Counted from the first letter of the stretch, positions 30,561 through 42,594 are shown. The stretch: 64,000 nucleotides of DNA from Ashinkailepas kermadecensis (GCA_034440615.1 JAOTOM010004835.1:124001-188000), one strand, 5' to 3'. The notes: generated from the letters alone by a model not told the origin. Numbers and translations: made by a program.

Positions 30561-33500
30561 TGTGGGCTGTTGCTGATCAGCAGCTAGCAGGAAAAGGGCG
30601 AGGTTCAACGTTGGAAATAGTAGAGGTGTCAATTCAATAAATCGTCATCTCCGACTTAAAGCGATCGTTCCACGTCTCACAGCCTGAAATACAGTTCAGG
30701 CTGAGGATGGTGAAGTCGTCGGTGAAGCATGTTTCACTCAGAAGCGGATCCAAGAACCTTGATGGGGAATTCATCTGGAGGGGCGTCATTTCTGCGGAAG
30801 AGCGCCACTGACTAAAAATAATGGAGGGAAGGAGGAACTGGATCTCTTTTGCCCTCGACTGCAACCACGACTACCTTCACTAATCCAAAGCGGTGGGAAC
30901 TATAGATGTGGAAACATGCAGAGCGAGGCATTGTCGTGTACTAACTGTAGCGCTCAGAACAGGGGAGGTTATGTCCTTTCGTGGGTGGGTAAACTAATCT
31001 TGCCCGGTCTTCTCTACAAGAACGCATGCTACTAATTACTACTAACACGCGACAGCCGGCGTCAGAAGTGGCAATTACCTCCTTGCCCGCAAGGTAAAGA
31101 TCCCTCGGTGCCCTCCAACAGGTAAAGGCTAATGCCGGCACTCCGGCAAAGTAACCTTCTTGCCAACCGTCCCTCACCCCAATTTATAAATTATCTTGTA
31201 GAGGAGTAGGTAAGTCAACTAAGCTTGAACAAAACCGTCAGAACCATTTCGAGATGGTCCACCACCTCACACCACCTTCAGCACCCAATGTAACATACAC
31301 TGTGACGTAAAACTCATTCGGCGTTAATATACGGCCTTGAACATGCACACAAAACCCACTCGCTTTAAAGGAGGCGCGAATGACCTCCGTGGTGCTGCAC
31401 GCCTCTAAACATACCTGCACCGACAGTTCTCCTGCCGAACGTCAGTAGCCGGAGAATAACGTGACCCGTGTTAGTTTTGTCGTCTGTGCGTCAAACGTAC
31501 CAGAGCTCTTAAGATGTAAACAAACTAGTTACCGAAACCTACATTGTCTCAAAGCGGGATAAGTGTTCCGGTCAATTTGTTTACATTCACAGTGCGGATA
31601 TTCCAGAACTTACCTTGAGGCGACTGGCAGTCGCAAACTGTGCACATCTTGCCAGTGAGCAATGCAAATGGTGATGGCGGATATCTGGATCGTTCCAGTG
31701 GTTCAGGTTCCACTTGATCACCAGGTCGTCGTGGGCAGCCGCAGCAGTCTTTACGACAGTAGAAGTCAGGAGAAGTGTAGCGAAGATGGTTGTGGGGGCA
31801 CTTTGATTTCAGAAATTTTCTGAATGTCGCGATAGGTTCCGGCAGATACCATACCCCGGAGCCGAGCTGCTTAGTCGTCATGTCACCGACCGCCCGCGAG
31901 GCCAACGGCTATTGTTCCCCTCCCCATTTCCGGCAGAGGTGTACAGATATCAGGGGATGGTACTGCCGCCGTCTGACGACGTGACCGCGATGCACGACTG
32001 TCGCCATCAGATGATGAAATGTCTGGGGTGACGTGAATGTGATTTGTCTCGTGTTATGTATGTTAACAAGTCTATTCTGGAACCCAATGGGCCAGGTGTG
32101 TATGTACATAACAGTCGCATGTCAGGACACGGGCAGTGTGTATAGCTGTGAGGGAATGAGAGTAGTACGACAGTGGGATTATAGGTATGACAGATGTCAT
32201 GCCCCGTGGCCAAGGTTAGGTGTGTCAGTGCATATGTGATGTCAAGTGTGTACGATGTCGAATGTGTCTGTGATGTCAGGTGTGGTGTCAGGCACGTAAG
32301 GACAAGTGTACGTCTAAGTCTTGGATATGTGTATGGATTAAGAACGTAATGGTGACATATAATAATGGGTGACTGATGGATGAATGTTACTGTGTCTGTG
32401 AATGTCGGATGTCAGCTGTCCGTGAGCTGAGCGGAAACCATGAGTCGCTATTGTTGGACGCTGTGTCGCCCCGACCGGCCGGCTGCCGGTGTGCAAGCTG
32501 AGCTCAGCCATCAGGTGCCTGTGTGCACGCTGTGTCAGCAGTGGTTCCCGCGAGAGGTCGAGCTCTGGTTGCCACCAGAGATGACTCTGGTCTGATAGAA
32601 TGTCACTGAGGTCTGAGGGACGGCGTGCCCGCCGTTGCAGTGGAGTTCACCAGGAGCGAGCGTTGCTCTCGATTGTTCAGGTCCGTGCGATCGGCGCTCT
32701 CGCGTGTGACGTGTCGCGGTCTGGGGCACATGACTGCCTGGCATGGTGCCATGGGCGTTGGCCATCGAGTTTAGCTGGCGCGGAGCCGAGGGCTCCGGCA
32801 AGGAGTCGTGAGACGGAGCTCAGTGGGATAGGGCGGCCAATGGCCGGCCGCCCTGTCCAGTTCTTCGATACTGGAGGTATGTACGACTCTGTCTGAGAGT
32901 CGTTGGTTGTCTGTTGAAATGTAGCTGTTTGAATACTTGAACGTATAGCGTGATTGAAGACCGGTCGGTACGGAAATTGAATTGCATAGGAACGCTAAAG
33001 TCTCTTGAAAATTTGAATGTGTAGCCGGAGACTGAGATGATGTGCCGTGATGTGATGACGTTTAACAAGATATGACTGATAAGAGTATGGTGACTATCAA
33101 GATGTACGGTGGCCCTGTGAATGTTGAGTTGCTATGAAGTGAACGCTGATATGTATGGTGGCCAGAGAACTAACGTATGAAGACGTGGCAATTGAGATGT
33201 ATGTTTACCAATGAGTGGTTGTCTATCAAGATGTGGGATGGCCTGGTGAATTGTCTGTTGGGCTCGATTGAAGTTGTCTGTCACTGAAAGAGGTTAATGT
33301 ACTAATTTGACTATCACTACTGCACTACTGAAGCTGAATTATTGTCGTCATATAACTGCTACTTAATTAAGGAAATATAAGTGCGGGGTTTGAGGTGCCT
33401 GTCAAGAGACGTTTGGATCAGAGCTCTGAGATTGAGACAGAGAGCTATTGAAAACATATACCCGGGGTTTATCGTCAACGTCGAGGTCCATAGTACTATT

Positions 33501-34369
33501 CACGTAGCCCAAAGAAGTTTGCCCCAGACATAAGTGAGATGCCGGGCATAGGGAGGAACTTCTCTACAGAAGCACACAACACGCACAATAAGCACATTTT
33601 CATATATTGAAAACCCACTTCCTTGGCACATCACAAAATACCGACCGGCACCACCGGGGAGAGACACTTCCACCCTCGGGACCTGCGCGTGCGCAGCCCA
33701 TACTTTGTGTCAGGGATCCTCCGCTTGCGCTGGGTCTGGTTGAAAACTTGTAGTCTTCTTCCCGCTCACCAAACAACCGAGAAGGAAGCTGGTTGGACAG
33801 AACGACTCATTGAGAAACAGATGAGTACAATGACTTACAACACAGGTAAATATGTACACATACAGACACACACACACATAGGGGCGGATACAGTGGGGGT
33901 ACTGGAGAATGTGCCCCCACCTCCTGGAAAGGTGGCCCCCCTACGGCCGATAAAGCACCCCTTCGGGAAGCTTACCACCATCGTTTCTGAGTCACCGGAT
34001 TTCAACTCGCTCCCCCTTTCCATTTTTTTGGTATACCTCGATAAGTCAGCTCGTATTGCTATGCTTGCGTCTGTACAAACCATTTAAGAATGTAAAATTG
34101 TCCAATTGCATGCACTTAAGTCAATAACGCCCGGTCGTCACCAAGTGAATGTTCATGCATACCGACATTGCGCATTCGTCGCATTCGCCACACTTCGTAC
34201 GCTTCTGCGGATTCTGCGGTTTCCGCTAGGCCCCTTATGTTTTTGATAATCTGTCAAGCCGAGTTGATTTCTCTTCTTTTCGCATTCTTTGGTGGAAAAG
34301 CAATCCGGATACCTCTCTGAACATTGATCTACCTCATATTTGTGTTTCAAATTCTCCCAAATTGGCTAC
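30561..34369. other. Mostly no gene recognised
   Basis: Apart from the candidate exon at 31614-31887 I see no supported gene. The region 32030-33300 is rich in tgatgtcaggtgtg-like words without a clean period. Near 33885-33960 the sequence aggggcggatac ... gtgcccccacc ... ggtggcccccc resembles the G/C-palindromic ends of non-autonomous elements. Confidence 0.35.
31614..31887 (-). CDS. Candidate internal exon, Cys-rich
   Basis: The minus frame reads GVWYLPEPIATFRKFLKSK, then CPHNHLRYTSPDFYCRKDCC and MCTVCDCQSPQ, and ends at a strong donor CCTCAAG/GTAAGT (31614/31613, phase 1). CxxCxC close to the donor is reminiscent of von Willebrand factor C modules, and the YCRKDCCGC cluster also suggests a disulfide-rich extracellular protein. 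The left (5') border is uncertain: either ATG at 31881, or an acceptor near gactaagcag. No neighbouring exon in phase was identified, so this may be a chance open frame with a chance donor. Confidence 0.3.
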
Positions 34370-34985
34370 CGATCCAAGACGTGCGCTGGCCCGGTGTTTT
34401 CTGGGACCCGCTGTGTTTCGTCTACTAATGTGTTTTGGGGTCCCATCGCAATATTTTAGTCCCCAGCGCGTTTTTTTAGGCCTGACGTGCTTATTTACTT
34501 TTCGTTGCCTTATGATGCGTTTTAGGACCCGGCGTGTTTTCTAGGGCCCCGATGGGGTTACTTATTTCCCTGGCGCGTTTCTATGACCATGTCACTTTCT
34601 GCGGGGAGAGTCCCAGCTCGTTTTCAAGTTCTCCGGTGTGTCCTTTATGGCTCCCAGTGGCTTTGAAGAACCGCTGTATTTATTTAAAGCCCACGACGGT
34701 AATTTCTAGGGCCCTCAAGAACGTTTGGGGTCCCAATGCGATTTTAGAGGCTCCGGCGCGACTTGCCGGGATTCAGGTGGTTTGTGGACCCAGGCGCGAG
34801 TTTTCAGGACTCCGAAGTGAGTTTTCGCGGCCCTGACCAGAGTTGTTGGGGTCCCGACGCGAGTTATCGGGGTCCAGTTTTGTGAGCTCGACGCGATTTT
34901 TTCGGGACCTCTTCTGACATTTTCTGCACTCGGGTCACTTTTCGGGTCCCGGCGCGTTTTGCCGGGGCCCCGGAACTTTATTGGG
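34370..34985. repeat. Degenerate about 27-30-bp repeat, inverse orientation to 24.4-26.2 kb
   Basis: The recurring core is ggg(g)tcccg(a/g)cgcg(a/t)gtttt, for example near 34440, 34510, 34730, 34790, 34845 and 34945. Its reverse complement matches the aaaa-tcgcgc-gggacc core of the field at 24371-26240. Confidence 0.65.
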
Positions 34986-35230
34986 GGCTCTTGGGGGCTG
35001 ATGATGGTGTGGGCTGCGCTTTTGCAAGTGGCGCCACAACCAGATCGTCTACGCTCCCTCCTAAGCAACGGTTTACACGGCCGAACTTCTGGACATCACG
35101 AAGGCCATGGGTTTCATTGAAGTAGAGAACGATGGCGATCATGTAATATTTTCGCACTCCCTAAGTAGCCTACTTGCGATAAAGTCGTTTTATCGGCATG
35201 ACCCTATCGTGCAGGATGTTGTATTGCCTC

Positions 35231-36153
35231 TTAACACGCGCCCTGGAGGGCCTCTGAAAATTACGCGCACTGGAGGGGGGCGGATTCCGCCCCCCTAAGA
35301 TCTCGGCTCCTAGTAAAGCTGGAGGAACGAAATTCGCAGGGTGGATGGGCACGGTAGTGAACTCTATTGTGTGCAATTTTCGTGACCTTAGGTCAATATC
35401 TTCAAGGTCAAATGAGGTCAGATTGGCAAAATTTTCCGGTTTTGCGTGGCTTGGCTTGTCATCGTTATGGATCCCTGTGATTGTGTTTAAATGCTCAAAA
35501 ATGGGCATGAATGATGTCTTGGACATTACTAATGATGCAATGCAGATGCTAGACCCAACATTTGACCTCAGGTCACCTATATAGCACCACTTTATCAGGT
35601 CAGTTACCTGTTCCAGTTACCGGAACCGGCCGCCCGCCCGACTGCTCCGTCGGGCAGCTCGGAGCAATCGGCTTCGTGAAGAAGGGAGTGAAGTACATGA
35701 ATAAAGTATGGAAACGCAATGACAAACAGTACAAATGACAACCAGTAGTGCATTTATGGCAACATTCCAGTTGATCAAGTTTGGTTCCATTAACCTGTCA
35801 TGAACTTGACCTGACTTCACCTTGGTGACCTAACATGACCTTGAAACTATACAGCATATCAATATGCATCAAACAAGTCGCTAGTGTTGCCTAGAACACT
35901 TCTCTTTTGTCAGTATACTGGAAGCGCATCAGCGCCGATTTTGGTGGTCTGGCGCTAAAACATTTTTTGACTCTAGCGGCCCCTAACTTGAAAAATTTTC
36001 GGCCGATTTTAATTTTTCTTGCTTTAAACGACGTGTCGTTCATTTCTAGGCAGGTACACCGAACATTGCGTATATCGACCGGTAAAATCTGCAGTTATTT
36101 GCGAAAAACCGGAGGGGTGGGCGGATTTCGCCCCCCTCCAGTGCGCGTGTTAA
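35231..36153. mobile_element. TTAA-bounded non-autonomous DNA element, 0.92 kb
   Basis: The left end is TTAACACGCGCCCTGG, and the right end reads inward as TTAACACGCGCACTGG. An inner inverted part follows on both sides (ggaggggggcgga and its match tttcgcccccctcc near 36127). The two copies of TTAA fit the four-base target of piggyBac-like transposases. There is no transposase frame inside. The element carries AGGTCA half-sites, including a direct repeat with 4-bp spacing at 35405-35420 and TGACCTCAGGTCA near 35562. Confidence 0.75.
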
Positions 36154-36176
36154 GCTATGCTTAAGCGAGCAAGGGA

Positions 36177-36665
36177 AAAAATGTTACTGCTGGATACCCA
36201 GCCATGTTGGAATAACGGGGAACGAGCTGGCTGACGAAGTGGCAAAACGTGATGCCCGGAGACAATACACCAACTCGTTTCCTGTTCCCTGGACACACCC
36301 CAGCCAGATAATTAATGTATCATTCCAGGAAAAGTGACAGCAATCTTGGGAATCAACCGGCGAAAACAAAATACGAACCATCAAGCCGAGCCTGGTGCGC
36401 TGGGGATAATCACCCAGAACCTCCCGAAAGGTGGTGCTCGCCAGGACATAGATAGGCTACAGACGCCACACGGCTACCGACTGCGGAACGGGGACAGGCC
36501 GGTGTGTACTCGTGATATCCCATCGACAGTGAGGCAGTGTGCCCCAGATTCTCAGCACAACGAAGACAATTCTTTGGACGAGAGGTATCCACGCTAACGA
36601 TGGCAGATATTCTAGGTGATGGATGGGTCGCGCGTGGTTCAGACTGGACGAATATTCCAGTTTCT
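36177..36665 (+). pseudogene. Relic of LINE RNase H and C-terminus
   Basis: The translation contains CYCWIPSHVGITGNELADEVAKRDA, the last RNase H motif of jockey-type LINEs, here quoted in two overlapping parts: CYCWIPSHVG and GNELADEVAKRDA. It is followed by WESTGENKIRTIKPS and near the end LADILGD-like residues (ATTCTAGGTGATGG near 36610). Stops and frame changes occur throughout. It is an old, truncated insertion directly beside the TTAA element. Confidence 0.75.
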
Positions 36666-37271
36666 CTCACAAGTGCGAGTTGATGTCTGCCCGGGGAGAT
36701 AAAGACATAAAGGCATTGCACCGCGTTCATGTGCCAGCTGATTAGAGTTTTCTGTGGTATATGCCCAGCGCCAATGTCATGTCGGATAGGTGGTAACTGG
36801 TAAAATCAGGATGATTCTACTGTACGTCTTGACCATCAAGGGTTTGACAATGTATTGCCTAGTATGTCGTCTCGGCTGGTCTCCGCTTGGACACTTCGAG
36901 TTCGGTATGACTGACGACGCTATCGACGCTGCATGAACACTAGTCTATGCGCCACTAAACCCCAATTACTAACTGATGAGAGTCCGTGTAACATTAATCC
37001 TAAAACAATGCATACTCCTTTCAACTGCACAAACACCACGTGCTGGCCGCCCAATTAGACCTCAGAGGTCCACGGAGCACAGAAACACTGCGTACAACAC
37101 GAGGTGCCTGTATTGAACGGCAAGCACGCGGAAACCTCCCACTGTATCGCTACGCACGCACACACACTCTCGCACCACTCCCTCACACAATACACCGGAG
37201 CCGGACCGGTACGGCGGCCCACAGAGGCACCTCTCGGGCGGGCCGCCCGCGACGCCCATGGGTACCGCGTC
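36666..37271. other. No gene recognised
   Basis: Unique-looking sequence with a CA-rich stretch near 37155-37180 just before the candidate exon at 37272. Confidence 0.35.
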
Positions 37272-37652
37272 ATGGCGACGGTCCGGCCACCTGGCGGCGG
37301 CACAGTTGTGACGCCGCCGCTGCTGCTGGAGCGGGACGCGCCGCACCGGCCCGCTCCCACCACAGGCACGTTTGTGACTACACGCCGGCGATTTGGTCCA
37401 TTGCACGACGACCGGGCTCGGCGGGACGAGACAGCGGACGCGTGGTGCGCACACCTCTTGCCGGGAGGCGGGCCCGTGCACGGCACGGAACGGCACGGCA
37501 CGGCACAGTGGTCAAGGCCGCGAGAAAGACGCGCCAGACTTGCGACCTCTCCCAGCTTACAGGGATGGCTCACACGGAGGGGTCACACGGGGAGTGTAAC
37601 AGGCGGACAGTGGGACACGCACGGTGCCATATCTGACACCAACTCATCGATG
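37272..37652 (+). CDS. Candidate first coding exon, unrecognised
   Basis: The ATG at 37272 is in a fair start context (cgtcATGGCG). The frame stays open 127 codons to gatgccg/GTGAGT, an excellent donor at 37652/37653. The peptide begins MATVRPPGGGTVVTPPLLLE and is Arg/Pro/Gly-rich with GC-rich third positions. A (CA)-rich, GC-rich upstream stretch parallels that above the exon at 20376-20552. No known domain is visible and no downstream exon was identified, so this is a plausible but unproven exon. The opposite strand is also open here because of the base composition. Confidence 0.3.
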
Positions 37653-38689
37653 CCGGTGAGTATTGCAGACATGTGGAGAGCTGGCACCGCTCCTCGCTGG
37701 TCACGCGTAGCCATACTTTGCAGCCGATGCTCCGCGACGCTGACCATACGCAAGGGTCAGATACAGTCTGTCCGATTTTGCGCTTTCTTCGCAGCGTACA
37801 TGAGTATCACCATATTTCGACTTTCGCGCGTGTCAAATCAAAGACGTAGAGTAGTGCATCACAATGCGAGACCGCTGCAACATAGTGCTCCACATGAGAA
37901 CGGCAGGGGCCACGTTTGCGCGACAAGATGGCTTACATGACCAGAAGGCAGATAATCGCGTGAAATTCGCATTACCCTACGGTGGAGCGCTGTCATAACC
38001 GACAGGCTGCCAGCCTCTTCGCCGTGAAAACGTTGAGCAGTTCGGAAGGTGACGAATATCTCGGCATCCACTAGCAGCACGACCCAAATTGCATGTGCAC
38101 ATTGAGGATGGTGATGGTGTACGTGATCCAATGCATCCAAACAGCATGTGTCGACTTCGTTTAGCAGTGCGAACACGCAACACAGAACTAAACACCATTT
38201 CTATCCCAATGGATGGCATGGCTATACTTACTAATAATACAAGGTGAACAGTGCGGACATAACACGCAACAGGAACATGGCACTCACCCGGCTCCCACTC
38301 ATCCATTGCAGCTGAAATGCTACGCCTCCGAAAGCAGTACAGATACAACCGCAAGGCGCACACTTCTACCACCATGGCGATCGCAGATCGGGGGTGGGCG
38401 TGGGGTGGAAAGGCACAATACTGTCAATGCGAGGCTGCTCCATTTCGGCGCTAATGGCCATTATTCCCGGGGCTGATCACCCGACCGCATAGCCCGGTGT
38501 TGCGTCGCCACTCGTCTCCGCAGACAGGCCGCCACGGACGCAGACGTGCGCAGCCCCCGGGGGTGTTGTGCCTCTCTGAGGAGGCGAGTATTCACGGGTG
38601 TCGGGGCACAACACCGTCTGAGACTGGCCGGCTGTATTGTATACTGAGTCGTGCAGGCTGACCTGGGCAGCTGGCGGCTGCTCAGTGAT
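37653..38689. other. No gene recognised
   Basis: Mixed sequence. A minus-strand open frame at 38477-38695 ends in TGA and could be a terminal exon, but no splice phase fits well. Confidence 0.35.
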
Positions 38690-39060
38690 CAGCATGGCAG
38701 CTGACGGCTGCTGACCTGAGCAGCTGGCGGCTGCTCAGTGATCAGCATGGCAGCTGACCTGAGCAGCTGGCGGCTGCTCAGTGATCAGCATGGCAGCTGA
38801 CGGCTGCTGACCTGGGCAGCTGGCCGCTGCTCAGTGATCAGCATGGCAGCTGACGGCTGCTGACCTGGGCAGCTGGCCGCTGCTCAGTGATCAGCATGGC
38901 AGCTGACGGCTGCTGACCTGAGCAGCTGAAAGCTCATCAGTGCTCAGCTGGGTAGCTGACGGCTGCTGGTCTGGGCAGCTGACGTCTGCTGACCTGGACA
39001 GCTGACGGCCGCTGATCTGGACGGCTGACGGCCGCTGACCTGGACAGCTGACAGCGGAAG
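38690..39060. repeat. About 53-bp tandem repeat (cagctg-rich)
   Basis: The unit gatcagcatggcagctgacg-gctgctgacctg(a/g)gcagctgg-(c/a)(g/c)gctgctcagt repeats about 5 times, with one shortened unit. It decays after 38940 into gctgacggccgctgacctggacag copies. Confidence 0.9.
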
Positions 39061-39734
39061 CGGCAGGGCCAGGTAGCGGCCGGAGGTGGCAGTGACTAGT
39101 CGTGCTGGTCCGAGTTGTTCACCTCGCTGAGTCCCACCCAGCGCCGTGGTGAGCCGTCCATGCCGACGTTGTCCCCGACCAACATCGCCCCTGCACGAAC
39201 ATATTGTACCACTGGATGATGGAATGGATGAAATGGCCAATGCAAATGGCCAACGCCACAATTTCATTACGGTCAGACCATCATACTACGAGCAACCGAT
39301 GCAGTCAGTGGAAGACATAAATGACAACACATTTCAGATGTACAGCACGGGGCATGCTATTCAACAGCTACACAACTAGCTAGTATGATCACATAATCTC
39401 GCTACACAACTGACACACTCAGTCAGTCAGGGGAGCTGGTCAGGTCAGGAGTCAGAGGAGCTGGCCGTTCCCCTACAACCCGGCTCAGAAGTTCGGGACC
39501 ATATCACGACACGAGCTCTGCAGCTACACGTGAGACGCCTTTGCGCCGGGTGTGAGGGGCACTCACCGTGCAGCCACGCTCTACAACTGACAACCGCATG
39601 GTAGGACAACACTAATGGCGGCCGCAGGATTAAATATATATTTCATTTTTATGAGATATGCACGAAGGCAACGAATACGCAATATGTTGTGGAGTGCTGT
39701 CATTTATGACATACCTATATATCACAATAATGAT
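39061..39734. other. No gene firmly supported
   Basis: A plus frame at 39146-39379 ending FQMYSTGHAIQQLHN then TAG is reasonably protein-like, but it lacks a recognised family or clear splice sites. Confidence 0.3.
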
Positions 39735-39746
39735 ATATATATATAA

Positions 39747-39841
<95 letters not shown>
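39735..39841. repeat. (TA)n microsatellite, left of DNA transposon
   Basis: About 100 bp of TA dinucleotides ending directly at the transposon's left terminus. Confidence 0.95.
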
Positions 39842-39843
<2 letters not shown>

Positions 39844-42301
39844 AGGGTGCCAATAGCGCATATGGTTAAATTTAAAACTTTATATTTTTGAACGGCCCTT
39901 GGTGGTATAAGTATACCACCTGTGCAGTAATGAGAAAACCTCTCATGCAAAATTTGAAGCGAATCGGTAAATATTTAGAGGTGGCGCAAGTGAATTGAAA
40001 CCTGTACTATGTGTCTTCCCCCTCGCGAATGACATAAACCGAAGTCTGAAAGGCTAGGGTTCTATAAATCACCCATTTTTTCCCTCAGAATGGCTCGTTC
40101 ACGCGCAGCTACCACTGTTTGGCTGGTGGGGCAGCCAAACCGCGACCCCATCCTCGGAGCCAAACTCCCCTCTCGTGGCGACGTGCTCAAGCGGGTTTTC
40201 TACTTCCACAACGTGGAAAAGAAAACCGTCGCCACCAGCGCCGCGGCCACTGTCCAAGAGGTGCTAAGGTTCTGGGAGACCGCGAGGATCCCAACGATGA
40301 CGGCAAAAAGCGCCGTTCGCAAGGTGGAGGTCTTGTTCAAGGGCTGGAAGGCGCTCGTGAAGAGCAAGGGAAGAGCTACGAACAAGACGAAGGAGGAAGA
40401 GTTTCAAGAGGCCCGCCCTCTGCGACCTCTTCGACGTCGCCCATGCCGACGCGATGACCCTGATGCCGATCCCGGCTGATCGCGAGTTCCTAGCGGCGCA
40501 ACGCGAGAAGAGTCGCCGAGGGATCATGCAGGGAGCTGACAAGGTGCTGGAGCGCCGAGTTCAGCGCCGGGAGATGACAGTGGCGGCAGAGAAGAGATCA
40601 CGAGAAGCCTCGACGTCGCAGCTGGACGAACGCACGGTGCTCGCGTCCTTCTCCTCCTCATCCTCCTCCTCAGTTGAGTCCAGTCCGGCACGTGGCGGGG
40701 CGGCTGCTACCGCTGAGCCGACCGGTGCAAGCCCTCCGAAGCGACGAGCGCGGGGGTCACAGGTCGTGCTCTCCCAGGAGTTAGCGAGCGCCCTGGACCG
40801 GACTGGCGTGAGCGACCGCAAAGCGCTCCGCATCGTCGCGGCGACCAGTAGCCTCGGCCACGATCCTCAGGAGCTGATCCTGAATGCCGAGAGCATCTGG
40901 CAGGCTCGCGCCGGCTACCGGTCCCAACTGGCCGCGGAAGTCAGGACAACCTTCGCCCCTGACACGCCTCTTACCGTTCAATGGGAAGGGAGGATCCTGC
41001 CGGATTGCGACGGTACGCGGGTGGATCGGCTGGCTATCCTCGTCTCCGGCGACGGCGTCCAGAAGCTCATCGGCGTTCCCAAGCTGGCAAGTGGGACTGG
41101 AGAGGCGACGGCGAGCGCCGTGGCTGAAGCGCCCGACGACTGGGGGCTCGCAGAGCGTGTGGTGGCTATGTCGTTCGATACGACCGCCGCCAACACTGGA
41201 GCCCTCGCCGGTGCCTGCACCCTGCTGGAGCAGAAGCTTGGTCGGCGTCTGCTAAGCCTCGCCTGCCGGCACCATGTACACGAGCTGGTGCTGGAGAAGG
41301 CGTTCTCTATCTGCATGGGGCCGTCGTCGGGTCCTGACATCGGCGTCTTCAACCGATTCAAGGAACGGTGGGCTTTCATCGACCAGAGCCAGCTGGAGCC
41401 GCCAACGCCCGACGAGCTGCCGCCCACCCTCCTGAACAAGCGGGACACACTTCTGCAGGAGTGGGCCGCGCTGTTCAACACCAGCCACCCGCGAGACGAC
41501 TACAAGGAGATGCTGGAGCTCTTCATCGTCCTGCTGGGTGGCGAGGGCGACGTCCCGAAGGTGAAGTTCCGGCGACCGGGCGCCATGCACCGCGCGTGCT
41601 GGATGGCGCGTGCCATCTACGTTGCGAAGATTACGCTGTTCGCCGCCCAACTGGGGGAGCTCTGCTCGCCGCGCGAGCTGTCGAGCCTCCGCCGGTTCAC
41701 CTTCTTCGTCGCTGAGGTCTACGTGACCCGCTGGTTCGAGGCGCCCGTGGCCGCCCGTGGCCGAGTGACACGGGGTTCGTCGCGGCGTCTCGGCGCGTCG
41801 CGAGCCTACACGTCACCAACGACACGGCGGAGCGAGGGGTGGCGCTGATCCAGTCCTTCAACCTCAGCCTGACGAAGAACGAGGATCAGCGCCAATTCCT
41901 CTAGCAGGTCGTCGAGAGGCACCGTCGACAACAGCCAGGAACATCGAAGGCTTCCCTTCCCCGGCCAAGCGGAAGACAATGAGTGGCTTGGGCAACCATG
42001 ATGATACCCCAAGCCCCTAGAGGGGCTAATACTCGCTTTGAAGAGCGAGGGGGACCAGCAGCCCAGCTGGAGGAAGGGGAGGTCTCAAAAGGCTTCAATA
42101 TTGCCAACAAACACCCCAGAGACGATGCCCTTCCTTATAGTCCTTATCGGAGTCTATAGGGGGAACAATCAATCGACTTGCGCCACCTCTAAATATACTT
42201 CGATTGCGCTCAAATTTTACACACGTTGTTTTCTCACCACCCCACAGTATTCCACTAAGGGCCGTTAAAAAATCCAACTTTCGTTTTTATTGGCACCCTA
42301 A
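39842..42301 (+). mobile_element. 2.46-kb DNA transposon with long terminal inverted repeats
   Basis: The left end TTAGGGTGCCAATA (39842) is matched in inverse by TATTGGCACCCTAA (ending 42301). Similarity continues inward for about 135-155 bp: AACGGCCCTT, GAGAAAAC, AAAATTTGA and ATATTTAGAGGTGGCGCAAGT on both arms (left to about 39998, right from about 42147). The element lies inside a (TA)n tract. The flanks tatataat and tatatatt could be a corrupted 8-bp duplication, but the microsatellite makes this ambiguous. It contains a damaged transposase gene in the centre. Confidence 0.88.
40090..41908 (+). pseudogene. Transposase-like protein, hAT-like fold suspected, frameshifted
   Basis: The first part (40090 to about 40412, starting MARSRAATTVWLVGQPNRDP) has a Lys-rich helical region. 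After a frame change the main part runs from about 40414 to about 41765 with a Ser-rich linker. Its core contains LAILVSGDGVQKLIGVPKL, VVAMSFDTTAANTGALAG, LLEQKLGRRLLSLACRHHVH and PRDDYKEMLELFIVLLGG. A further frame change gives VTNDTAERGVALIQSFNLSL, then a TAG at about 41903. The Asp in SFDTT and the Cys-x-x-His before the insertion-like helix recall the RNase H-fold catalytic core of hAT transposases. I know the family mainly as uncharacterised repeated proteins of invertebrates. The part between the GAMHRACWMARAIY helix and NDTAERG seems shorter than in other members I recall, so an internal deletion is likely. Confidence 0.7.
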
Positions 42302-42324
42302 TATATATTAGGTACTATATATAC

Positions 42325-42398
<74 letters not shown>
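42302..42398. repeat. (TA)n microsatellite, right of DNA transposon
   Basis: TA dinucleotides with a short (CA) end, the continuation of the tract at 39735-39841 split by the transposon. Confidence 0.92.
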
Positions 42399-42594
42399 TA
42401 TATGCTCAGCATTAATACTTGGCGCTTGCAACTTGTATGATCATTTCACATATCCAATCAACCTTCATTCTGCAAAGCCTGCTAGTGTGAAAACGTCCCT
42501 ATTATTCGGTGATGTAGTTGCCAGTCACGGCACCAGACGTCAGTGCTGCCCCCCCCGTATCTGTGCCGCCGTGCCCGACAGTCGGCTGCCGTAC

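Noticed and set aside
38477..38695. Possible terminal exon of the synthase on minus strand
   Set aside because: The needed two-base phase gives a quick stop in another frame, and the left part is tandem repeat. Not convincing.
39146..39379. 77-codon plus frame with protein-like end
   Set aside because: No splice sites, homology or neighbouring exon to support it.
40090..41908. Host gene of unknown function
   Set aside because: Terminal inverted repeats at 39842 and 42301 and the frameshifts identify it as transposon cargo.
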